A stretch of DNA of 64,000 nt from Sphaerisporangium viridialbum (GTDB lineage Bacteria > Actinomycetota > Actinomycetes > Streptosporangiales > Streptosporangiaceae). The position numbers and the translations under genes are program-made. Below the pieces are notes generated by a model that saw only the letters and a list, made by a program, of their open reading frames with translations, did no database searches and was not told where the DNA came from. Shown in pieces: positions 52,707-60,727 of this stretch (positions are counted from its first letter, which is position 1; every line of letters begins with the position of its first letter). Where the stretch lies: assembly GCF_049674955.1 (NCBI RefSeq), contig NZ_CP187232.1, positions 9,176,001-9,240,000 of the forward strand, given 5' to 3'.

Positions 52707-53099
52707 ATGGCCACGGTCACCTTCCGGGATGAGACTGCCACGGGCAGGCCTTTAGAGGAGTTCGCGCTCCCCGATCTTCCAGACAGCATCTCGGCACGGG
52801 AGCTGGTACGACTCCGCGTGCGCGAGGAGGTCGCCCGGTACAACGCCGCGCCCACCGCCACGTACAACGGCCTGGTCCGCCCGGTGGACGCCGAGGTGGA
52901 GCTGAACGGCTACCGCATGGGCGCGAGACGCTGGATCGACTGGGAGCGGCAGGCCGACATCGCCGAGCAGGCGTTCCAGCGCAACGGGTTCCTGCTGCTC
53001 ATCGGGGAGCGCCAGATCGTCGACCTGTCCGAGGAGATCGATCTGATCACCGATTCCGTCGTGTCCTTCATCAAGCTCGTCCCGCTGGTCGGAGGCTGA
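52707..53099 (+). CDS. Small protein paired with a DUF4132 protein
   Basis: The soluble protein has 130 residues and begins MATVTFRDETATGRPLEEFAL. It has a predicted helical middle (ISARELVRLRVREEVARYN) and ends in a hydrophobic strand (SVVSFIKLVPLVGG). I know no defined function. GGAG lies 7 nt before ATG 52707. Codon 16 is TTA. Its stop is separated from the DUF4132 ATG by one base, so the two products are probably made together and may interact. Confidence 0.72.
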   Translation: MATVTFRDETATGRPLEEFALPDLPDSISARELVRLRVREEVARYNAAPTATYNGLVRPVDAEVELNGYRMGARRWIDWERQADIAEQAFQRNGFLLLIGERQIVDLSEEIDLITDSVVSFIKLVPLVGG

Positions 53100-53100
53100 C

Positions 53101-55584
53101 ATGGGCGTCATCGACGACTTCCCGCGCGCTCACGATTACTGGATTCGTGAGCTCGATGCTTCGATCCGGGACGCCTTCACCCGCTTCGACGGCGCCTTGG
53201 AGGCCGGGCATGCTTCCCTCGATGAGCTGGTCGAGGGCTCAGATGATCACTATCGGCGGATGTTCGGTTACTGGACGCAGATGCGGCTCTCCCTCGGGAA
53301 CGATGGCGGTCACGACCACGAGGAGCACGTACTCCGGGCGGTGCGGTCCGTCGCGGAAAGCGACATTCCGTGGACCGCCCAAGATGTCCGCTTCCTCTGG
53401 GGAATCGCCAACGCGCTGATGACCTGGCTGCACACCAACTATCCGGAGCTGTACCGCATCCCGCTGGCCGCCGTCCGGCGCCTGGACTACGCGGAGCGCC
53501 GCCGGATCCTGGAGGGCACACCGAACTGGTTCCGTCGCCACCACAAGCCGGTCTGGGAGGCGGTGCACGACCAGCTCGACGACATTCTGACCGAACCGGC
53601 CGAGAACGGCCCGGCCGGGGTGGTGCGTAACGTGGCGTGGGACTGCGACGACTTCGCCTGTCTCTTGGCCGAGAAGTACGGTCCAAGGCTGGCAGATCCG
53701 GCCGTACTGCCCCTGCTGCGCCACTGGAACACCGCACGGTCCGCCAGGCCCAGCGGCAGGTGGCTCAAGACGGCGAAGACGCTGCTCACGGCCGAGGCGG
53801 CCGATCTCGTCCGGGAGCTCCTCGGCCTGATCGCCGCGCGCAGGGAGAAGACGACCCAGCACCGGGCCGACAACGGCTACGAGTGGCGGGAGACCGTCTT
53901 CCTGCACGAACGCACGGCCATACCCGTGCGCGGCATGGTCTGGACGTGCGAGCTGATCGACGAGCCGTGGGTCACCTCACTCCTGGGCGACGTCGCCGTC
54001 ACGACCGGAACGGGAGTCGGTGGTTCGGGGGCCAACTCCCGGAGCGAGATGCTGGCCAACGCCGCCGTGGGCACCATGGCGCGCAGGGGCGGGCTCGACA
54101 CCGTGGCGCAGCTCGCCCGCGTCCAGGCCAAGGTCCGCAAGAAGTCCGTGCTCACGAACGTGAACCGCACGCTGGACGTGGTGGCGGAACAGGCGAGGCT
54201 GTCTCCGGAGCAGTTGCTCGACCGCACGGTACCGGCCTTCGGACTCGGCCCGGAAGGGGTGCGCGAGGAGAAGATCGGTGACTGTCTCGTACGGCTCTGC
54301 GTGGACGGTCCCGCTCTCCGGTTCGTCAACGCCTCGGGCAGGGCGGTCAAGTCGGCGCCGCAGTCGATCCGCAAGGAGCCGGCGCTGGCCGAGCTGAAGG
54401 CCACGCTCAAGGAGCTGAAGCAGGCGCTTCCGGCCGAGCGGTTCCGGCTGGAGCGGTCCCTGATCACGGAGCGGATGTGGCGCTGGCACCAGGTCGAGGA
54501 GTTCTTCCTCGACCACCCCGTCACGGGCCCGTACGCGCGCACCTTGATCTGGCAGATCCTGCAGGGCCCGGCGGGCATCCCGGTCAAGATGGACAATGGG
54601 TGGGAGCTCACCGATCCCCTGGGCCGCCGCATCCAACTCCGGCCGGACACCCCGGTACTACTCTGGCACCCGATCCGGGAGACCGCCGAGGACGTGCGCG
54701 CCTGGCGTGACCACCTGCTGGACGCCGGGGTGCGCCAGCCGTTCAAGCAGGCCTTCCGCGAGGTCTACCTGCTCACCCCCGCCGAGGAACGCACCGCGAC
54801 CCACTCCAACCGGTTCGCCGGCCATGTGCTGCGGTACGGCCAGGCCAAGGCGCTGCTGTCCCAGCGCGGCTGGACCGGCCTGTCCATCGGCCACTGGGAC
54901 TACGAGTGCGACGGCGACCAAGGCGAGGCGCTCAAGGAGCTGTCCGGGTGGCGGGCGCGCTGGGGGATGCGCGTGACCTCAGGCGCCGAGGCCGACGAGT
55001 GGGGCACGGCGTCGTTCTGCCTCAGCGAGGAGCTCCACTTCTACCACCGGCCAGACGATGCCCGCGGCCAAAACGAGCGGGCGGGCTACCTCATCCCCCG
55101 CGACGGCATACCGCTGACCGAGGTTCCGCCTCTGGTGCTGTCCGAGGTGCTGCGCGACGCCGACCTCGCCGTGGGGGTCACCTCGGCCGGGCTCGACCAG
55201 CAGGCGATCGGCGGGCACGAGGAGTACTGGCACTCCTACGGCTTCGGCGAGCTCACCGAGACCGCCCGCACCCGCAGGGACGCGCTCGCGCGCCTGTTGC
55301 CACGGCTGAAGATCGCCGGCCGGGCCGAGCTGACCGACCGGTTCCTGCGCGTACGCGGCGACCTGCGCACGTACAAGATCCACCTGGGTTCGGGGAACAT
55401 CCTGATGGAGCCCAACGACGCCTACCTCTGCATCGTCCCCGGCACCGACCGCGCGGCGAGGACGGTCTTCCTCCCCTTCGAGGAGGACGGCGGCATGCTG
55501 TCGGTCATCCTCTCCAAGGCCTTCCTCCTGGCCAACGACACCACCATCACCGACCCCACCATCACCCGCCAACTCACCGCCTGA
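53101..55584 (+). CDS. DUF4132-family protein
   Basis: This 827-residue soluble protein has an N-terminal helical region (about 1-390) and a C-terminal DUF4132 domain (about 440-800; LERSLITERMWRWHQVEEFFLDHPVTGPYARTLIWQ, PVLLWHPIRE, QPFKQAFREVYLLTPAE and RLKIAGRAELTDRFLRVRGDLRTYKIHLGSGNI). DUF4132 proteins include E. coli YehI/MolR-type proteins of unclear role. The C-terminal strand block with GSGNILMEPNDAYLCIV is the best-conserved part. It forms a two-gene unit with the preceding small protein. Confidence 0.8.
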   Translation: MGVIDDFPRAHDYWIRELDASIRDAFTRFDGALEAGHASLDELVEGSDDHYRRMFGYWTQMRLSLGNDGGHDHEEHVLRAVRSVAESDIPWTAQDVRFLWGIANALMTWLHTNYPELYRIPLAAVRRLDYAERRRILEGTPNWFRRHHKPVWEAVHDQLDDILTEPAENGPAGVVRNVAWDCDDFACLLAEKYGPRLADPAVLPLLRHWNTARSARPSGRWLKTAKTLLTAEAADLVRELLGLIAARREKTTQHRADNGYEWRETVFLHERTAIPVRGMVWTCELIDEPWVTSLLGDVAVTTGTGVGGSGANSRSEMLANAAVGTMARRGGLDTVAQLARVQAKVRKKSVLTNVNRTLDVVAEQARLSPEQLLDRTVPAFGLGPEGVREEKIGDCLVRLCVDGPALRFVNASGRAVKSAPQSIRKEPALAELKATLKELKQALPAERFRLERSLITERMWRWHQVEEFFLDHPVTGPYARTLIWQILQGPAGIPVKMDNGWELTDPLGRRIQLRPDTPVLLWHPIRETAEDVRAWRDHLLDAGVRQPFKQAFREVYLLTPAEERTATHSNRFAGHVLRYGQAKALLSQRGWTGLSIGHWDYECDGDQGEALKELSGWRARWGMRVTSGAEADEWGTASFCLSEELHFYHRPDDARGQNERAGYLIPRDGIPLTEVPPLVLSEVLRDADLAVGVTSAGLDQQAIGGHEEYWHSYGFGELTETARTRRDALARLLPRLKIAGRAELTDRFLRVRGDLRTYKIHLGSGNILMEPNDAYLCIVPGTDRAARTVFLPFEEDGGMLSVILSKAFLLANDTTITDPTITRQLTA

Positions 55585-55643
55585 CGCCGCCGGTCGCTTC
55601 AAGGCCGAGCCCTTACGGACGGAAGGCACCCGCCAGGCGGATG

Positions 55644-55835
55644 TCAGCCGGCCCGGGTCACGTTGAAGATCCTCATCAGCTCGGCCTTCTCGTCGATCCG
55701 GAAGAACAACACGCCGAAGTCACCGAAGAGCGTCTGCCGGAACTCCGTCTCCTTGATCATGCCGAGCGACTCGTACCGGCCGGCGAGCCGGGTGAAACAG
55801 AAATTCAGCCGGAACGGACTGGGAAGGCATATCAA
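55644..55835 (-). CDS. Short hypothetical protein or gene remnant
   Basis: The 63-codon frame (TTG start) ends ETEFRQTLFGDFGVLFFRIDEKAELMRIFNVTRAG. It reads like the C-terminal strands of a small protein; the pattern is loosely like RelE/ParE toxins, but the N-terminal half is missing and no ribosome binding site is clear. A decayed gene is as likely as a real small one. It is AT-richer than its neighbours. Confidence 0.35.
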   Translation of the reverse strand: MICLPSPFRLNFCFTRLAGRYESLGMIKETEFRQTLFGDFGVLFFRIDEKAELMRIFNVTRAG

Positions 55836-55932
55836 TGGCGCCGGACACGCTCAAAGAGATTCGTCTGCCCAGCGATCCCATCTCGGCGCCGGATATGAGC
55901 CCCGCAATGGCCGGGTGTGCGGGAGCCATGGT

Positions 55933-55979
55933 CTGGGTGGCAGCCACACCTTGCCCCGTCACACGGGTGCCGGGAGGGC
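55933..55979 (+). repeat. Distant copy of the ~47-bp dispersed repeat
   Basis: Contains CTGGGTGGCAGCCACAC, CCCCGTCAC and CGGGTGCCGGGAGGG. It matches the copies near 24 kb with several differences and a small shift in the first half. Confidence 0.65.
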
Positions 55980-56003
55980 CTATCACTCCTGAGGCGCCTT
56001 GCT

Positions 56004-56915
56004 TTACCTTTCCGTCCATGGCTCGTACGTACTGTCTCCGGGGAGCACCCAGACCTCCGCATCAGGCCTGGTAATCGTCCGTAGCAGCGTCGCCTTGCCG
56101 GTCGCCTTCGAGACCCGGTAGATCGCCACCCCCGTCCGGGTCTTCGATCGGACGGTCATGTGACCAGCCTGGTCGAAGTTCAGGTCGTCGATGTACTGCC
56201 CGCGCGGCAGCCGCACGGTCACCGTGCCGCTCGTGTGGCCGGTACGCAGGTTGAGCAGGCGCAGCTTGCGGAACTTGCCCGACGTACCGACAGGCACCGC
56301 CGCCGTGAGGTAGTCATTCGCCAGCGCCATCGGGTGCAGCCGCGTCTTCAGCCGCATCCGGGCACGCAGTCCTCGATCGAAGACCGTCAGCCGTTCCCCT
56401 ACCAGCAGCAGCCGCTTGCTGTCCGGGCTGAAGCCGACGAAGCTCCACGCATCCGTCCCTCCGGGAGGCGGCAACACCTTACCTTTCCGCAGGTCCGCCA
56501 AGACCCCCAGCCCCGGCGCCGAGGTCTCTGTGACCACATAGCTGCCGTCGTCCGACACCACCGGCCACTCCTCGTAGATGGAGTACGCCGTGAGCCGCTT
56601 CCGTGACACCGCCCTTTCCTTACCGTTCAGAGTCCGCTCGACAAACAGCCCATCCGATTACCGGAAATAAAAGAAATGCCGCCTATCCCCACTGACCAGG
56701 AACGGCGCCCGCGCACCGACATTGATCGAAAGATCCCCAGTCGCCACGGTGAGCGCTTCGGGCACCTCCACCACATCTCCGTTGGTCAGCACCAGTTCCC
56801 AGGTCTGTGTTCGCTGCGCGTACGCGATCGTGACCGGGGTGGCAGCCGCCGCGGGCTGTCCGGTCAGTGTTACGGCGGTCAGGAGAAGTGTCGCGAGAAC
56901 CGTACGAAGTCCCAT
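56004..56915 (-). pseudogene. Secreted beta-propeller-like protein gene with one in-frame stop
   Basis: A start (MGLRTVLATLLLTAVTLTGQPAAAA) gives a signal peptide and continues as YAQRTQTWELVLTNGDVVEV to codon 85. Codon 86 is TAA (56658-56660). After it the same frame stays open for 217 codons with propeller-like sequence (FSPDSKRLLLVGERLTVFD, NFDQAGHMTVRSKTRTGVAIYRVSK). A single base change would restore about a 303-residue protein. TAA is rare as a stop here. It may be a recent pseudogene, a sequencing error or, less likely, read-through. Confidence 0.7.
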
Positions 56916-57093
56916 GCTTCATGAGATGCCAGAAGTCTTCAGAATGTTGCCGGTCTCTTCTGAGGTTCGAGTGCCACGCCCACAGAGCTGAGAGCCCGCT
57001 GAAGGTCTGTGCGATGGCTGCGGGCACGACGACCCGCCAGACCGAAGCAGTTGGCTAGAGCACGACCTACCCTCCCACGACCGGAGCAGTTGG

Positions 57094-57552
57094 CTAGCTC
57101 TCGGAGAGGACGAGCATGATGTGCTCGTTCTCTCCGTGCTCGATCGTGCCGGTGCGCTGGAAACCGCATTTCTCCAGCAGCCGCACCGAGCCGGTGTTCC
57201 CGACGTAGGGATCGGCGTAGAGGGGGCGGGTCTTCTCCTCCTGGAGGAAGAGCATCATCGCCGTGCCGCCGATGCCCCGGCCCCAGAACGCGCGACCGTA
57301 CCAGTAGCCGATGAAGCGCCGCTCCTGCTCCCACCAGGACACGATGTTGCCGGCGAGCTCGCCGTCGACGATGACCGCCCGCACCAGGACCGTGGGATCT
57401 CCAAGGATCCTGGTGGCCCAGTGGGCCATGAAGACCTCGCGCTCCCGGGGAGGGAACTTGGACCGCCGCACGGCCTCGGGGTCGTGCTCCTGCTCCAGGA
57501 ACACTTCCAGGTCGGCTTCGTCGACGGCCCTCAGCCGCAGATCGTCACTCAT
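57094..57552 (-). CDS. GNAT-family acetyltransferase
   Basis: The protein has 152 residues with a GNAT fold: LRAVDEADLEVFLEQEHDPEA at the N-terminus, the acetyl-CoA loop YWYGRAFWGRGIGGTAMML (RxxGIG type) and the C-terminal NTGSVRLLEKCGFQRTGTIEHG. It would transfer an acetyl group to an amine; the target is unknown. The start is ATG 57552 (MSDDLRLR), possibly leaderless behind CAGACT. An upstream in-frame start at 57570 is less likely. Confidence 0.85.
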   Translation of the reverse strand: MSDDLRLRAVDEADLEVFLEQEHDPEAVRRSKFPPREREVFMAHWATRILGDPTVLVRAVIVDGELAGNIVSWWEQERRFIGYWYGRAFWGRGIGGTAMMLFLQEEKTRPLYADPYVGNTGSVRLLEKCGFQRTGTIEHGENEHIMLVLSES

Positions 57553-57586
57553 GCCGAGCGAGTCTGCCACCCGCCACCGACACTTC

Positions 57587-58849
57587 TCAGCGAGCGTCGA
57601 CGATCATGCCGGCGCCGACGGTGCCGTTCGTGGTCTCGTCGATCAGGATGAAACCGCCGGTGAGGCGGTTCCTTGAGTAGTCGTCCACGAACAGGGGCTG
57701 GGTGACCCGCAGCGACACCCGGCCGATCTCGTTCAGCCCGAGAGAGGTGGCCGCCTCGTCCCGGTGCAGGGTGTTGACGTCGAGCCGGTAGTGCAGGTCG
57801 CGCACCAGCGCGCGAGCCGTGCGGGTGGTGTGCTTGATGACGAGCTTGGAGCGCGGGCCCAGCTTGAGGCCGTCGGTCATCCAGCAGACCATCGCCTGGA
57901 GGTCCTGGGCGACCTGGGGCCTGTTGTTGGGCCGGCAGATCATGTCACCGCGCGAGATGTCGATGTCGTCCTCCAGGCGGAGGGTGACGGACATCGGCGC
58001 GAAGGCCTCCTCGACGGGCCCGTCGAAGGTGTCGATCGAGGCCACGCGCGTCGCGAGGCCGGACGGCAGATGCAGCACCTCGTCACCGGGCTTGATCACG
58101 CCGCCCGCGACCTGGCCGGCGTACCCGCGGTAGTCGTGGAAGGCGGGGTCGGTGGCCCGCTGGGGACGGATGACGTACTGCACGGGGAAGCGCACGTCGA
58201 CGAGGTTACGGTCGGAGGCGATGTGCAGGTTCTCCAGGTGGTGCAGCAGCGAGGTGCCCTGGTACCACGGCATGTTCTCCGAGCGGGACACCACGTTGTC
58301 ACCGTGCAGCGCCGAGATCGGGATGAACGTCAGGTCGGAGACGTTGAGCTTGGCCGCGAACGCCGTGAACTCCTCGCGGATCTCCTCGAACCGGTCCTTG
58401 GAGTAGTCGACGAGATCCATCTTGTTGACCGCGAGCACCAGGTGGGGCACCCGCAGCAGCGTGGTGAGGAACGCGTGGCGGCGGGACTGCTCGACCACGC
58501 CCTTGCGCGCGTCGATCAGCACGATCGCCAGATCGGCCGTGGAGGCGCCGGTGACCATGTTCCGGGTGTACTGGGTGTGGCCCGGGGTGTCGGCGATGAT
58601 GAACTTCCGCTTCGGCGTGGCGAAGTAGCGGTAGGCCACGTCGATCGTGATGCCCTGCTCGCGCTCGGCCCGCAGGCCGTCGGTGAGCAGCGACAGGTCG
58701 GTGTACTCGGTGCCTCGGTCACGGCTGGTGCGCTCGACGGCCTCCAGCTGGTCCTCGAAGATCGCCTTGGAGTCGAAGAGCAGGCGTCCGATGAGGGTCG
58801 ACTTGCCGTCGTCGACCGAGCCCGCCGTGGCGAAACGCAGGATGTCCAT
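57587..58849 (-). CDS. cysN: Sulfate adenylyltransferase subunit 1 (GTPase)
   Basis: The protein has 420 residues with translational-GTPase motifs FATAGSVDDGKSTLIGRLL (G1), the switch region REQGITIDVAYRYF, ADTPGHTQYTRNM (G3) and VNKMDLVD (G4). With CysD it makes APS from ATP and sulfate, driven by GTP hydrolysis. Unlike many actinobacterial CysN proteins it has no C-terminal APS kinase fusion; that activity is on the separate protein at 36540-37799. It is 70 nt after cysD. Confidence 0.92.
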   Translation of the reverse strand: MDILRFATAGSVDDGKSTLIGRLLFDSKAIFEDQLEAVERTSRDRGTEYTDLSLLTDGLRAEREQGITIDVAYRYFATPKRKFIIADTPGHTQYTRNMVTGASTADLAIVLIDARKGVVEQSRRHAFLTTLLRVPHLVLAVNKMDLVDYSKDRFEEIREEFTAFAAKLNVSDLTFIPISALHGDNVVSRSENMPWYQGTSLLHHLENLHIASDRNLVDVRFPVQYVIRPQRATDPAFHDYRGYAGQVAGGVIKPGDEVLHLPSGLATRVASIDTFDGPVEEAFAPMSVTLRLEDDIDISRGDMICRPNNRPQVAQDLQAMVCWMTDGLKLGPRSKLVIKHTTRTARALVRDLHYRLDVNTLHRDEAATSLGLNEIGRVSLRVTQPLFVDDYSRNRLTGGFILIDETTNGTVGAGMIVDAR

Positions 58850-58919
58850 CAGAACTGCTCTCCATCGGTAGTGCGGCCGGCGCGGCGGGGGAACGGACCC
58901 GGGACAGGGAGGAGGGGCA

Positions 58920-59834
58920 TCAGAAGTAGCCCTCCTTCTTGCGGTCCTCCATGGCGGCCTCGGATGCGCGGTCGTCGGCCCGCGTCGCGCCCCGCTCGGT
59001 GATGCGGGTGGCGGCGATCTCGGCGATGATCTCGTCCACCGTGGCGGCATCGGACTGCACCGCGCCGGTGCACGTCATGTCGCCCACGGTGCGGTAGCGC
59101 ACGACGGTCTCGAACGTCGGCTCGTCCTCGTCGCGGTTGACGACGTCGGCGTCGGCGAGCAGCATGCCGTCGCGCTCGAAGACCTTGCGGGTGTGCGCGA
59201 AGTAGATCGACGGGATCTCGATGCCCTCGCGCCGGATGTAGTCCCAGATGTCGAGCTCGGTCCAGTTGGACAGTGGGAAGACGCGGATGTGCTCGCCCTT
59301 GCGGATGCGCGCGTTGTAGAGGTTCCACAGCTCAGGACGCTGGTTCTTCGGGTCCCACTGGCCGAAGTCGTCGCGGAAGGAGAACACGCGCTCCTTGGCA
59401 CGGGCCTTCTCCTCGTCGCGCCGCGCGCCGCCGAAGACGGCGTCGAACTCGTGCTCCTCGATGGCGTCGAGCAGGGTGGTGGTCTGGAGGCGGTTGCGGC
59501 TCGCGCGCCGCCCGGTCTCCTCGGTCACCCTGCCCGTGTCGATCGAGTCCTGGACGGACGCGACGACGAGGCGGGCGTTCAGCTCGGTGGCGCGCCGGTC
59601 ACGGAACTCGATGACCTCGGAGAAGTTGTGCCCGGTGTCCACGTGCATCAGCGGGAAGGGAATCGGCGCCGGCCAGAACGCCTTCTCCGCGATGCGCAGC
59701 ATGACGATGGAGTCCTTGCCGCCGGAGAAAAGAAGACAGGGGCGCTCGAACTCGGCGGCGACCTCACGCATGATGTGAATGGCCTCGGCTTCGAGGACGT
59801 CGAGCTGCGACGTCGTGTAGTCGCTCTGAAGCAT
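58920..59834 (-). CDS. cysD: Sulfate adenylyltransferase subunit 2
   Basis: The 304-residue PP-loop ATPase has LLFSGGKDSIVMLRIAEKAF as nucleotide loop, LMHVDTGHNFSEVIEFRDRR, GGARRDEEKARAKERVFSFRD, and the C-terminal RYRTVGDMTCTGAV and MEDRKKEGYF blocks of CysD. It forms APS with CysN. ATG 59834 follows GGAGGAAGAGTAG. It is the middle gene of cysQ-cysD-cysN, an arrangement that favours PAPS supply or recycling over full sulfate reduction. Confidence 0.93.
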   Translation of the reverse strand: MLQSDYTTSQLDVLEAEAIHIMREVAAEFERPCLLFSGGKDSIVMLRIAEKAFWPAPIPFPLMHVDTGHNFSEVIEFRDRRATELNARLVVASVQDSIDTGRVTEETGRRASRNRLQTTTLLDAIEEHEFDAVFGGARRDEEKARAKERVFSFRDDFGQWDPKNQRPELWNLYNARIRKGEHIRVFPLSNWTELDIWDYIRREGIEIPSIYFAHTRKVFERDGMLLADADVVNRDEDEPTFETVVRYRTVGDMTCTGAVQSDAATVDEIIAEIAATRITERGATRADDRASEAAMEDRKKEGYF

Positions 59835-59859
59835 CTACTCTTCCTCCGGGAGTCTTGCC

Positions 59860-60684
59860 CTAACGGTGCACGTCGCGGATGCCGGCGAGCAACGTTGGCG
59901 CCAGATCCGGTAGGGAGACCAGGATATCCGGCAACGAGGGGTTGCCCTGGTTGTAGATCAGCGGGGAGCCGTCGATGCGGCTCGCGTGGGCTCCCGCGGC
60001 CTGCGCGACGGCCACGGGCGCGGCAGAGTCCCACTCGTACTGGCCTCCGGCGTGGACGTACGCCTCGACCTGCCCGGTGAGCACCGCCGCGATCTTCGCG
60101 CCCGCCGAGCCGATCGGCACGAGGTCGGCGCCGACGAGGTACGCCAGCTTCCTGACGAACTCCGGCGGCCGGGTGCGGCTGACCGCGATGCGCACCCTGC
60201 CCTCGCGTCCGCTGGACGGCTGCGCGGCGCTCGGAGCCGGGCCGTGGGCGGTCAGTGCGGGCGGCTGGGCGGTGGTGAGCGTCAGGCCCTGGGCGGGCAG
60301 CGCCACGGCCCCCGCGACCAGCTCACCCTGCCCGCCTGATCCGCGGGGTGTGCGCTGCCACAGGGCCACGTGGACGGCCCAGTCGGATCGCCCGATGTCG
60401 CCGAACTCGCGCGTGCCGTCGAGCGGGTCGATGATCCAGACGCGGTCGGCGGACTGGCGGCGCGGGTCGAGCCGCTCCTCGCGCGTGCCCTCCTCCGACA
60501 GCACGCAGTCGCTCGGCCGCAGGCGCGACAGCGACTCGGCGAGGTAGGCGTGGGCCTCGCGGTCACCCGCCTGGCGCAGGGCCACGGGGTCGTCGAACCC
60601 CTGGCGGGAGCGCAGCGCGAGCAGCCTCTCACCCGCCTCGGCCGCGAGATCTCTGGCCAGTGCGTGGTCGTCGCGTATCGTCAC
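59860..60684 (-). CDS. cysQ: 3'(2'),5'-bisphosphate nucleotidase
   Basis: This protein of 274 residues belongs to the inositol-monophosphatase fold, with the metal motifs LSEEGTREE and WIIDPLDGTREF, then VHAGGQYEWDSAAPVAVAQAAGAH near the end. It hydrolyses PAP (adenosine 3',5'-bisphosphate), the inhibitory by-product of sulfotransferases, to AMP. A Pro/Ala/Gln-rich loop (about 165-195) is longer than usual. GTG 60684 has GGAAGGG 4-5 nt upstream. Its link to cysD/cysN and three sulfotransferases fits a sulfation role. Confidence 0.85.
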   Translation of the reverse strand: MTIRDDHALARDLAAEAGERLLALRSRQGFDDPVALRQAGDREAHAYLAESLSRLRPSDCVLSEEGTREERLDPRRQSADRVWIIDPLDGTREFGDIGRSDWAVHVALWQRTPRGSGGQGELVAGAVALPAQGLTLTTAQPPALTAHGPAPSAAQPSSGREGRVRIAVSRTRPPEFVRKLAYLVGADLVPIGSAGAKIAAVLTGQVEAYVHAGGQYEWDSAAPVAVAQAAGAHASRIDGSPLIYNQGNPSLPDILVSLPDLAPTLLAGIRDVHR

Positions 60685-60727
60685 GTTGCCCTTCCTGATG
60701 CCGCACCCGAGTGCTCCTGGCCCCGGG

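Noticed and set aside
55644..55835. Toxin-antitoxin pair beside the DUF4132 gene
   Set aside because: Only a short C-terminal-like piece is present, the RelE/ParE resemblance is weak and no antitoxin gene is adjacent.
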